NCBI RefSeq assembly: GCF_009696445.1
Contig: NZ_VULZ01000001.1
Coordinates: 1-64,000, forward strand
Length of the DNA: 64,000 bases
Direction: 5' to 3'
Source: Porcincola intestinalis
Lineage (GTDB): Bacteria > Bacillota > Clostridia > Lachnospirales > Lachnospiraceae
Below the pieces are notes generated by a model. That model did no database searches. It was not told the origin of the DNA and saw nothing but the letters and a program-made list of their open reading frames with translations. Below are positions 7,137 to 13,565 of this stretch, one piece after another. Made by a program: the position numbers and the translations under genes. Numbering within the stretch: the stretch's first letter is position 1; every line of letters begins with the position of its first letter.

Positions 7137-7250
7137 TTACGGCATTAAGCAGTCATATACTATGCCCTCGTCTGTCATGGAAAAAACCTCCGGGCATGTC
7201 GCATTGCAAAGCCCGCATCCGATACAATTCTCATCTACAGCGTATTTCAT
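7137..7250 (-). pseudogene. 4Fe-4S ferredoxin, 3' end removed by prophage insertion
   Basis: A 37-codon frame starts with ATG after AGGAGAAGAGAGGAGATTCAACA and reads MKYAVDENCIGCGLCNATCP, then EVFSMTDEGI. That is the first half of a small bacterial ferredoxin with its first CxxCxxCxxxCP cluster (Cys9, 12, 15, 19). After DEGI the sequence departs into VYDCLMP and a stop. The second half, with the cysteine of the C-terminal CPVxAI motif, is missing. The break falls 47-75 bases from the integrase stop, so the prophage has integrated inside this gene. It follows the cupin gene on the same strand (38 bases apart). The remaining host part should lie at the other prophage end outside the window. Confidence 0.85.
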
Positions 7251-7288
7251 TGTTGAATCTCCTCTCTTCTCCTCAGCGGCCCTGCAGC

Positions 7289-7939
7289 TTACTCCAGCGT
7301 CAGCAGCAGTGCCATCTTGAATTTACCGCTTGCCTTCACATAGTGGCGTCCGCCCTTTGCAAAGTGGAAGTTTTCCCCGGCGTGAATGACGTGTTCTTTT
7401 CCTTCGTAGCCGATGATGCCTTCCCCGTCCAGCGCGAAGATCAGCGCCTCGCCCGGTGCCGCATGCTCCGCCAGCCCTGTTCCTTCGTCAAATGACATCA
7501 CGACAAATTTCATGCTGTCATTGTGGACAACATCCATGTTTACAATCTTCCCGTCCTGGTAAGGAACCAGATCCGCAAGCCTGAACACCTCTCCTGCCTT
7601 GATAACCGTATTCATTCTGTCCTCCTTCTGAACTGAAATCTCAGTGTAAACGGCATCCTCCGATGCTCTGATGCCGACAGCCTTATCTGCCTCCGTCAGG
7701 AGCCCGTCGCCGGATCCAAGCCGTCTTTCTGCGCCTTCTCCGTATACCGCTATGCTTCCTGACATAACCAGAATCAGTTTGTGGTAGGGATGAATCTCTG
7801 CGCTGATATCCGTGCCCCCCGCAAGCGAAAAGTAGGTAATGCTGCTTGTCCCGCCGTGAACCTCCCTGGAGATTGTGCAGCCTCTGACCGGGGCATTGTC
7901 TCTTGCAATGGAAAATACCTCTCCGACTTTCTCTTTCAT
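7289..7939 (-). CDS. Double-cupin domain protein
   Basis: A 216-residue protein with two cupin beta-barrels. The first holds THDI-like region EIHPYHKLILVMSGSIAVYG (about residues 48-67). The second (about residues 115-216) holds LAEHAAPGEALIFALDGEG and ends FHFAKGGRHYVKA, the two conserved cupin motifs with likely metal ligands. The start at 7939 follows AAAGGCGGTGCAGA; a longer frame adds 16 basic residues. It is probably co-transcribed with the interrupted ferredoxin gene and diverges from a Crp/Fnr regulator, so a redox- or stress-linked role is plausible. Substrate unknown. Confidence 0.75.
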   Translation of the reverse strand: MKEKVGEVFSIARDNAPVRGCTISREVHGGTSSITYFSLAGGTDISAEIHPYHKLILVMSGSIAVYGEGAERRLGSGDGLLTEADKAVGIRASEDAVYTEISVQKEDRMNTVIKAGEVFRLADLVPYQDGKIVNMDVVHNDSMKFVVMSFDEGTGLAEHAAPGEALIFALDGEGIIGYEGKEHVIHAGENFHFAKGGRHYVKASGKFKMALLLTLE

Positions 7940-8018
7940 TCTGCACCGCCTTTCCGGTGGACTCTTTCTTTGCTGTCCCCCTGACAACTCTGATCATACA
8001 CAGTCCTTGCAGCTTTAT

Positions 8019-8061
8019 CTGTATCTCAGGATACAGTTTGACCTGATTTTTCGTGTATACT
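8019..8061 (+). promoter_or_regulatory. Crp/Fnr-type palindrome and promoter in the divergent region
   Basis: CTGTATC-TCAG-GATACAG (8019-8036) is a perfect inverted repeat with seven-base arms. A -10 box TATACT lies at 8056-8061 without a properly spaced -35. That centres the palindrome near -41 from the expected start, the usual place for a class II Crp/Fnr activator site. The regulator encoded at 8202 may control itself and the divergent cupin-ferredoxin genes. Inferred. Confidence 0.55.
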
Positions 8062-8110
8062 GGATGGGGAATAAAAAGACATCAGAGGAAGAATTTGCCT
8101 CTATGGACGA

Positions 8111-8149
8111 CATCATTACGGAACATCATTACGGAACGTCATTACGAAA
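8111..8149 (+). repeat. Three tandem 13-base repeats in the regulator leader
   Basis: CATCATTACGGAA occurs at 8111-8123 and 8124-8136, followed by CGTCATTACGAAA at 8137-8149. It lies in the untranslated leader of the Crp/Fnr gene, 50 bases before the start codon. Too short to be a CRISPR array and without spacers. It may be replication slippage or a regulator site. Confidence 0.6.
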
Positions 8150-8201
8150 AGGGAAAAAAAAGAATCAGACCTGTGAATGCCACAGCAGCAAGGAGTATAT
8201 C

Positions 8202-8876
8202 ATGAACGAACACCTGCTTGAAAACAGCACTCTCTTCAAGGGACTCAGCTCGTCTGAGGTCCGGGCAATCCTGGAGGAAACGCCGCACCACGTGCAGTGT
8301 TACGACAAGGGTGAAACCATCTTTCATCTGATGGACGAGGCGGCGAGGATCGGAATCGTCCTGGAGGGCTGCGTCCAGGCACAGAAATCCTTTGCAAATG
8401 GAAGCCAGGTCAACGTCACCTCCCGTTTTCCCGGTCAGATGCTTGGCCCGGCTGCGGCATTTTCAGAGGACCGCGTCTATCCCTGCGACGTCATCGCGCT
8501 GCAGCCGTCGACCATCATGATGTTTCAGCGTGAGGACATGCTGAGGATGATGCAGAAAAATCTCCGTGTTCTTCAGAACTTCACAACAGAGATTTCCTCG
8601 TCCACCTACCTTCTGCAGCAGCGGCTCGAGCTGTTCTCCTACAACGGAATCGCGCAGCGGGCTGCCTTCTGGCTGCTCACGCAAAGCCGGAAAACCGGGC
8701 ATCTTACCGTCGCGATTCCTGAATCCGTGACCCGGTGGGCGATGCTCATGAACGTATCCAGGCCCTCCCTGCACCGTGAGCTCCGGCGCATGGAGACGGA
8801 AGGACTGATCCGGTACACGCCGCACAGGATCGAGATCATCAGTCCGGACGGCCTGGAAGCGCTCCTTGACACCTGA
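8202..8876 (+). CDS. Crp/Fnr-family transcription regulator
   Basis: A 224-residue regulator. Residues 1-140 form a cyclic-nucleotide-binding-like beta-roll (LENSTLFKGLSSSEVRAIL at the start, then the jelly roll with FPGQMLGPAAAFSE). A long dimer helix follows, and residues 150-224 form a winged helix (SVTRWAMLMNVSRPSLHRELRRMETEGLIRY). The start follows AAGGAGTATATC; the frame stays open upstream but no better ribosome site exists. The N-terminus lacks the cysteine cluster of Fnr, so a bound ligand or heme is more likely than a 4Fe-4S centre. It diverges from the cupin-ferredoxin pair. Signal unknown. Confidence 0.85.
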   Translation: MNEHLLENSTLFKGLSSSEVRAILEETPHHVQCYDKGETIFHLMDEAARIGIVLEGCVQAQKSFANGSQVNVTSRFPGQMLGPAAAFSEDRVYPCDVIALQPSTIMMFQREDMLRMMQKNLRVLQNFTTEISSSTYLLQQRLELFSYNGIAQRAAFWLLTQSRKTGHLTVAIPESVTRWAMLMNVSRPSLHRELRRMETEGLIRYTPHRIEIISPDGLEALLDT

Positions 8877-8895
8877 GGCTTCTGATTTATTATCA

Positions 8896-10602
8896 TTATC
8901 TCCAGATCAACCCCCTGCAGCGGCTGATGGCTGCCGCCAGCTCTTGTTTCCGCGGCTTCGCCATGCTCCCGGAAACAGGGCCATTTTCCCTGTACATCCC
9001 GAACCCTTCCCGCCGGAATGTCTGCTCCCATTCGTCTGCAAGTGCGGCGACAGTCCTGCGTCCATTCATTCCGCCCTTCGCCATCCACAGAAATGTCCTT
9101 GCGAGGCACTCGCTTTGCTCTTTGTCCGCCAGCTGCTCGACGAGCCGCAGATCTGTCTCCCCGTGTCCGATGAGGAAGCCATCGGTCCCAAGGCTCTTAT
9201 GCTTCACACGCCCCCGCTCTTCCCGGAAGTCACTGCCGGGGCGCGGATACCTTCTGTCCTCCTTCGGACTGACAGAAACGGAAGGACTTTTCTCCTGTTT
9301 TGGGAATGGAACGATCGCGCGAACCTTTTCTGTCACATCCTTTGGCTCATACTGGTTCATCTGGATGATGGTGTCCGCCTGGCTGAAGAAAGCGCCCGAG
9401 CTGCCGGCAACGAGAATGGTGCTGATACCGGCTTTCTCATAGAGCAGGCGCATCCGGTCCGAGAACGGAGTGATGGGCTCGTCAGATTCGGAGACAATTC
9501 GCTGCATCAGCTCATCCCGCACCATGAAATTCGTCGCGCAGGTGTCCTCATCCATCAGCAGCGTCCTGGCACCGCACTCCATAGCCTCCACTACAGAGGC
9601 TGCCTGAGAGGTGCTTCCACTTGCATTGTCTGTAAAAAACGCAGTCGTATCCTTGTGGTTCGGAAGATGGTTGATGAACAGGGATATGTCATCGCCACTA
9701 ACGCAGCGTCCGTCCTCCGCCCGGATCTTCACAGCCGTCTCATCTGTCACGACGTACTCCCGTCCGTCCCCGGCGATGTGATTATAGACGCCAAGCTCCA
9801 GCGCCTTCAGAAGCGTGGACTTCCCGTGATAACCGCCGCCGATGATCAGGGTAATGCCTCTTCTGACAGCCATCCCGCTGATTGTCCCGTGATGCGGAAG
9901 CTGAAGTGTAATTCTGTCCTCGTCCGGCGAGCGGAAAGGCAGCGCGTCCTTCAGCGGTCTCTGGGAGATCCCGCTCTCTCTTGGCAGGATGGCGCCGTCT
10001 GCGACGAAGGCGCACAGGGAAAGTCTTTCCAGCTCGCTTCTGAGGCACGCCTGGTCTTCCGCCAGATTCAGAACATCCCGGACAGTTTCCTTCTTCCAGG
10101 CAGCTGCACAGGCTGATTTTCTGACAACCTCCGGAAGATAGTCAAACAGCATCTTCTCCAGCTCTCCCGCAAGGACCGTCCGCCCGGCTGCCGGAAAACC
10201 TGCGTAAAACCGAAGCGTTACCCCTCCTTCTTTGTCAAGCTGGCAGGCGCTTCTGTCCAGAATCTCCTGTCCCGGACGGCTGGCGCTCAGATTCCCGCTT
10301 TTCCCGGAGCCGCCTGCCTTTCCGGACACCTGATTTAGTCCGGCACTGAACCGTCTCAGGATCATATCCTGGAGAGCGACACGGGTCTCATACCGGCCGC
10401 ATGCTTCCGCCGGCCAGTGCGAATTCGCTGCCTTCACAGACACCTCCAGATCAGACGGCGCCGCAAAGAGATCTCCCTGCACATGGATAATATGCAGGGC
10501 ATACGTCCCGAAGTCATAGCTTCCCGCAAGAGATTTATAGGCCGGGTACCCTCGGTGGTCGATGCTCCGCAGCATGCGAAGCAGGTCATCTTTTGTCTTC
10601 AT
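8896..10602 (-). CDS. ABC_ATPase-family (predicted ATPase of the ABC class) protein
   Basis: A 568-residue soluble protein of the ABC_ATPase family (PF09818 type). The N-terminal half (1-240) has the family sequence LRSIDHRGYPAYKSL near the start. The ATPase core shows Walker A GGGYHGKST (255-263), an ABC-signature-like DNASGSTSQ (325-333) and Walker B TLLMDEDTCATNF (347-359). There are no membrane segments, so it is not a transporter subunit. The cellular role of the family is not established to my knowledge. Its ATG overlaps the esterase stop (ATGA at 10599-10602), so the two genes are coupled. Confidence 0.85.
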   Translation of the reverse strand: MKTKDDLLRMLRSIDHRGYPAYKSLAGSYDFGTYALHIIHVQGDLFAAPSDLEVSVKAANSHWPAEACGRYETRVALQDMILRRFSAGLNQVSGKAGGSGKSGNLSASRPGQEILDRSACQLDKEGGVTLRFYAGFPAAGRTVLAGELEKMLFDYLPEVVRKSACAAAWKKETVRDVLNLAEDQACLRSELERLSLCAFVADGAILPRESGISQRPLKDALPFRSPDEDRITLQLPHHGTISGMAVRRGITLIIGGGYHGKSTLLKALELGVYNHIAGDGREYVVTDETAVKIRAEDGRCVSGDDISLFINHLPNHKDTTAFFTDNASGSTSQAASVVEAMECGARTLLMDEDTCATNFMVRDELMQRIVSESDEPITPFSDRMRLLYEKAGISTILVAGSSGAFFSQADTIIQMNQYEPKDVTEKVRAIVPFPKQEKSPSVSVSPKEDRRYPRPGSDFREERGRVKHKSLGTDGFLIGHGETDLRLVEQLADKEQSECLARTFLWMAKGGMNGRRTVAALADEWEQTFRREGFGMYRENGPVSGSMAKPRKQELAAAISRCRGLIWR

Positions 10603-11261
10603 GAAACGCCTCCATTCCGCCGCTGCACGGCGGCACTGTGTTCATCTGCTACCCAGATAAACGCTTTTGCAGTCCGGATGTCTGCATCCATAAAATGGTT
10701 TCCCTTATTCCACTCCAGCACACAGTCTGTACCGCGCGCCTTGAAAAGGGCTGCTGCCTCACGGATCCTGTCTCCTACCTTCGCCATGACAGGATTACGG
10801 GTCCGCTCTTCCCGGTCTCCAAGACTCAGGTAAACCCTCCCGCACCGGACCGGCTGCTCTTTCAGGAAGGTATCAAATCCGGGAAACCAGACAGACGGTG
10901 AGGCCGCAGCGACACCTGCAAACTGGTCGGTCCGGCAGGCCGCCCAAAGCGCAAACAGCCCTGCCAGCGAATATCCGCCGATGTAATATGTCTTCTCCTT
11001 GTCGGTGCAGTAACTCAGTATCTCGTCGAGTGTCCCCTGCGCCCCATCTCCGAAGGCTTCATCTCCAAATACAGCAGGTGCTTCCCAGGGTGACAGATCC
11101 TGGTTCCAGTCTTCTACCTTGAATGCCAACAGTCTGAAATCTTTGCGAAGCTGAGCCCTGATTGCTGCAATCTCATGTTTCATCCCCTCAAGGTCATGGT
11201 CATCGACCGGCTGAAGCAGGACAAGATCCGCTGCAGGACTTCCATATTCCAATACGTTCAT
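10599..11261 (-). CDS. Alpha/beta-hydrolase, esterase D-like
   Basis: A 220-residue serine hydrolase. The start at 11261 follows GAGGAGAGGAATTTCCT; a longer frame adds 21 residues without a ribosome site. The nucleophile elbow is GYSLAG (Ser98), with likely Asp149 in YLSLGDREE and His189 in GNHF, giving a complete triad. The fold and ASPSVW segment after the elbow resemble esterase D or enterochelin-esterase-like enzymes. No signal peptide, so it acts in the cytoplasm. Its stop overlaps the start of the ABC_ATPase gene. Substrate unknown. Confidence 0.75.
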   Translation of the reverse strand: MNVLEYGSPAADLVLLQPVDDHDLEGMKHEIAAIRAQLRKDFRLLAFKVEDWNQDLSPWEAPAVFGDEAFGDGAQGTLDEILSYCTDKEKTYYIGGYSLAGLFALWAACRTDQFAGVAAASPSVWFPGFDTFLKEQPVRCGRVYLSLGDREERTRNPVMAKVGDRIREAAALFKARGTDCVLEWNKGNHFMDADIRTAKAFIWVADEHSAAVQRRNGGVS

Positions 11262-11309
11262 AGGAAATTCCTCTCCTCTGATCTGTCTGCGATTTTGATA
11301 GATTGCATT

Positions 11310-11570
11310 CGAGTCAACTACCACGCACCTAAAGGTACGTTGCTTGCGACTCCCCTATAGTTCGTTGTAACAACTTCTACATTTTATCGGTGTGACTTCC
11401 GTGGGGTCGCACCATGGGACGGTTGACACCGCCCCCTTACGTCAAAGATTTACTCTGCCGTAACTGTATCAGGTACTTGGCTATCTTCGAGATAGTTGAT
11501 TCCCATGCGACACAGATTCATAGCTCCAATGCGGTCATCGTTTGATTTATTGCCACAGTTCCTGCAAGTA
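11310..11570 (-). ncRNA. IS605-type right end with probable TnpB omega RNA
   Basis: Downstream of the TnpB tail (stop at 11450) the minus strand continues into a GC-rich structured stretch, then a terminal hairpin ACGCACCT-AA-AGGTACGT (11323-11340, written on the plus strand) followed by GTCAA near 11313-11317. TnpB elements encode their guide (omega) RNA across the end of tnpB and the right end, with the guide taken from the flanking DNA. The arrangement here fits, so the RNA scaffold could be intact although tnpB is not. Exact RNA ends are unknown. Confidence 0.5.
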
Positions 11571-12382
11571 AACAGATGTATTTTCTTGTTGAGATTGCCG
11601 ATAACACTTTTTCGCCGATAATGTTTCGGTTTTCTTACGCCGGCGGGCATGATCGCCGTCATGTAGTGTGAACCCAGAGCCGCGTAATCATCAGTCAGGA
11701 TAATCTCGCCTTCCTTGGGATGAGATACAACACCGGTCTTAAGATTGTCGCATACCGTCCGTACCGCCGGAGCGCCGCCAAAGTATTCATACATACGGAT
11801 ATGGCACCGGATAAAAGTGTCCATCTTCATGTCCAAGCACGGTTCGACGTAGGAATACTGGCTGTAGGGGAGCGTTCCGACAAACAGGTAGACCGTGATC
11901 AGTTCACCGGTACTCATGTCAACATAGTGCATCGTTGGACCGGACCAATCTACTTCCGCACGTTTTCCCGGCTTATGCTCAAGATGGTTGGTAAGACGGT
12001 TGGTGATGGTGAATTCGGCATAGCCCTCGTTGAACTTGGTCTTGCCCATGGGAATCTCACCGTTACGCTCACAGCGTTCGATGTATTCCTCATGTAAAAG
12101 CTTGAGGGTGACGCCTACCCGTTTCAGTTCCTGATGTACATGCTGGTAGTCAGGATCGCCATACATGGTCTCGTTTGCAAACTTCTCCGGGTAGAAGAGG
12201 CGGCAGACCTCCAGTTCCCCAAGGACACGGACATCATTGTAATGAATGCCCTTTTCGTCAGCGATGTTGAAGACTTCACTGACAGAATGCCTTGAGATGT
12301 GTCTTGTGGATGCGATCGTACTTCGTGATAATCCTGCATCCCAAAGCTCCATGATAAGCTTCACGTTGATTTTTCTGGCCAT
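11450..12382 (-). pseudogene. IS21 istA truncated and fused in frame to a TnpB C-terminal tail
   Basis: One 310-codon frame made of two transposon genes. Residues 1-253 are the N-terminal half of IS21 transposase IstA: helix-turn-helix (STIASTRHISRHSVSEV), then RNase-H-like core with Asp145 (AEVDWSG) and Asp212 (VCDNLKTG). It stops at IMPAGVRKPK, just before the catalytic glutamate. Residues 254-310 (HYRRKSVIGNLNKKIHLF then TCRNCG, NDDRIGAMNL) are the end of a TnpB nuclease: one half of the zinc ribbon and the last RuvC aspartate. The join is near 11623. Neither enzyme can be active. The istB gene is absent. The IS21 end lies at 12442-12465. Confidence 0.85.
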
Positions 12383-12398
12383 TCTTCTGGCCTCCCTT

Positions 12399-12465
12399 CG
12401 TTAGATTTGGAGCTGAGCTCCTTTTGTAATTCTAACGAGGAAAACAAAAAGAACGATACTCAACA
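12399..12465. repeat. IS21 terminal end with inner hairpin
   Basis: Upstream of istA the minus strand ends with TGTTGAGTATCGTTCTTTTT (from 12465 inward), a typical IS21 tip starting TG. Between it and the gene, CGTTAG (12402-12407) and CTAACG (12432-12437) are inverted, enclosing GGAGC-TGA-GCTCC. The matching right end is gone because the element was cut by the TnpB remnant. Confidence 0.6.
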
Positions 12466-12577
12466 GGTGCGCTGATCAGCGGCCAGCATGGACTGATGTA
12501 CGGATCGTATCAAATGGACTGAAGCGAGGTCAGGCTGCGCTGAACTGCGGCCGGGGTGGGCCGGAGGCCCGGAATAA

Positions 12578-13027
12578 TCCCTTCATGCCGAAACGATTGT
12601 TCATTCAGACCAAGGCTGCCATTACACCAGCTATAGCTTCATCAATATCCTGAAGGATAAGAAGCTGCGCCAGTCCATGTCCCGAAAGGGCAACTGCTGG
12701 GACAATGCCCCGCAGGAAAGCTTTCATGGCCACATGAAGGATCACATCAGCGAGAAGGTGGCAGCCTGCACTGAGTTCCTGGAGGTCAAGGCCATTGTTG
12801 ACGACTACATGGACTATTACAACAACCGCAGATATCAATGGGAACTGGCAAAGCTTGCACCCAATGAGTTTTATCAGTTCTATACCACTGGAATATATTC
12901 GCTGGACATTCCCAACAAACCCGAACTGTCGGTTCCGAGCAAATCTGCTGAAGAACTGGGATCGGGAACGGAGTCAAGGGACAGCACGCTGGACGCGTCA
13001 GCGTCCGGGCAGCCCTTGACGGAATGA
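12578..13027 (+). pseudogene. IS3-family transposase (orfB), C-terminal remnant
   Basis: Open from 12578 with no true start codon: the frame enters with ETIVHSDQGCHYTSYSF and continues MSRKGNCWDNAPQESFHGHMK. These are the second aspartate and the glutamate blocks of the IS3/IS150 DDE integrase core; the first aspartate and all of orfA are missing. An aberrant tail follows (KPELSVPSKSAEELGSGTES). A stop codon at 12575 closes the frame upstream. It is a dead fragment, cut off on its left side. The region 12466-12577 between it and the IS21 tip holds no gene. Confidence 0.85.
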
Positions 13028-13262
13028 CACGGATTACCCTATGTGGCGAAAGCAGCCAATGCTGCTTTCCTGCCTCTCCGATGAGGGGCGGGTCCGGGCA
13101 GAGCCCGGGAGTAACTTCAACAGAGTACTAAACTCTCAGCCACCAAAATGTCCAATAACACGGGTACTGAAAATGCCTGTGTCCATTGACAGGGAGCAAG
13201 GATCATAGCTGTCTAAAAACGGGGCAACTAAAATCTCTTGTGTCCTTGACAAGGGGTACAAT
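13028..13262 (+). repeat. IS3 right-end DNA with two diverged end copies
   Basis: Non-coding DNA after the IS3 remnant. Two related end-like stretches occur: AAAATGCC-TGTGTCCATTGACAGGGAGC (13171-13198) and AAAATCTCT-TGTGTCCTTGACAAGGGGTAC (13231-13260). The doubling suggests two insertions of related elements, or an end duplicated by tandem insertion. No gene seen. Confidence 0.5.
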
Positions 13263-13385
13263 TTACTCTACATCAAATTCTGCAAGTTTCCCTAACCATC
13301 CGCCGACCTCATATACAGTAGTTATCTCGCTTTTTTGTGTCTCGTACTTTTTCTTAAGAAATTCAAATTTCTCCTTTTTTAACAT
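13263..13385 (-). CDS. Small 40-residue protein, possibly the start of a truncated gene
   Basis: A short frame beginning MLKKEKFEFLKKKYETQKSE after GGGGGATAGAGTT and ending GGWLGKLAEFDVE at a stop only three bases from the IS3 end. Lysine-rich helix first, hydrophobic tail second; AT-rich like the neighbouring operon. It could be a real small protein or the surviving 5' end of a gene cut by the IS. No family recognised. Confidence 0.35.
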   Translation of the reverse strand: MLKKEKFEFLKKKYETQKSEITTVYEVGGWLGKLAEFDVE

Positions 13386-13429
13386 AACTCTATCCCCCAA
13401 TTTCTAAATAGTTTTAATCTTTATATGTT

Positions 13430-13560
13430 CATTAATGAAATCACTCCCAACGACAGAGCCCTCGTCGTCACCCCAGATGACTCACCACTTCGTGGTCGGG
13501 GTATCAGTTCCAACTCACTGCGTTCATTCAGCTTGCACGCCATAAACAGCGAGATAAAAC
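13430..13560 (-). other. Structured non-coding stretch of unknown type
   Basis: This GC-richer block lies between AT-rich neighbours and carries several inverted repeats, for example CCAC-TTC-GTGG near 13489-13499 and GACGACGAGGGCTCTGTCGT-like pairing around 13453-13472. It looks like the structured end of a mobile element, perhaps another TnpB right end, or a terminator region for the 13566-16252 operon. I cannot assign it. Confidence 0.3.
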
Positions 13561-13565
13561 CCACA

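Noticed and set aside
8111-8149. Possible mini CRISPR array
   Set aside because: The repeat units are adjacent with no spacers and no cas genes are near. The repeats at 37288-37378 fail for the same reason.
8866-10116. A long open frame of over 400 codons on the plus strand
   Set aside because: It is exactly antisense to the ABC_ATPase gene, has no ribosome site and no family features. High-GC antisense frames are common here.
13430-13560. Group II intron end
   Set aside because: No domain V-like hairpin or reverse transcriptase is seen nearby.
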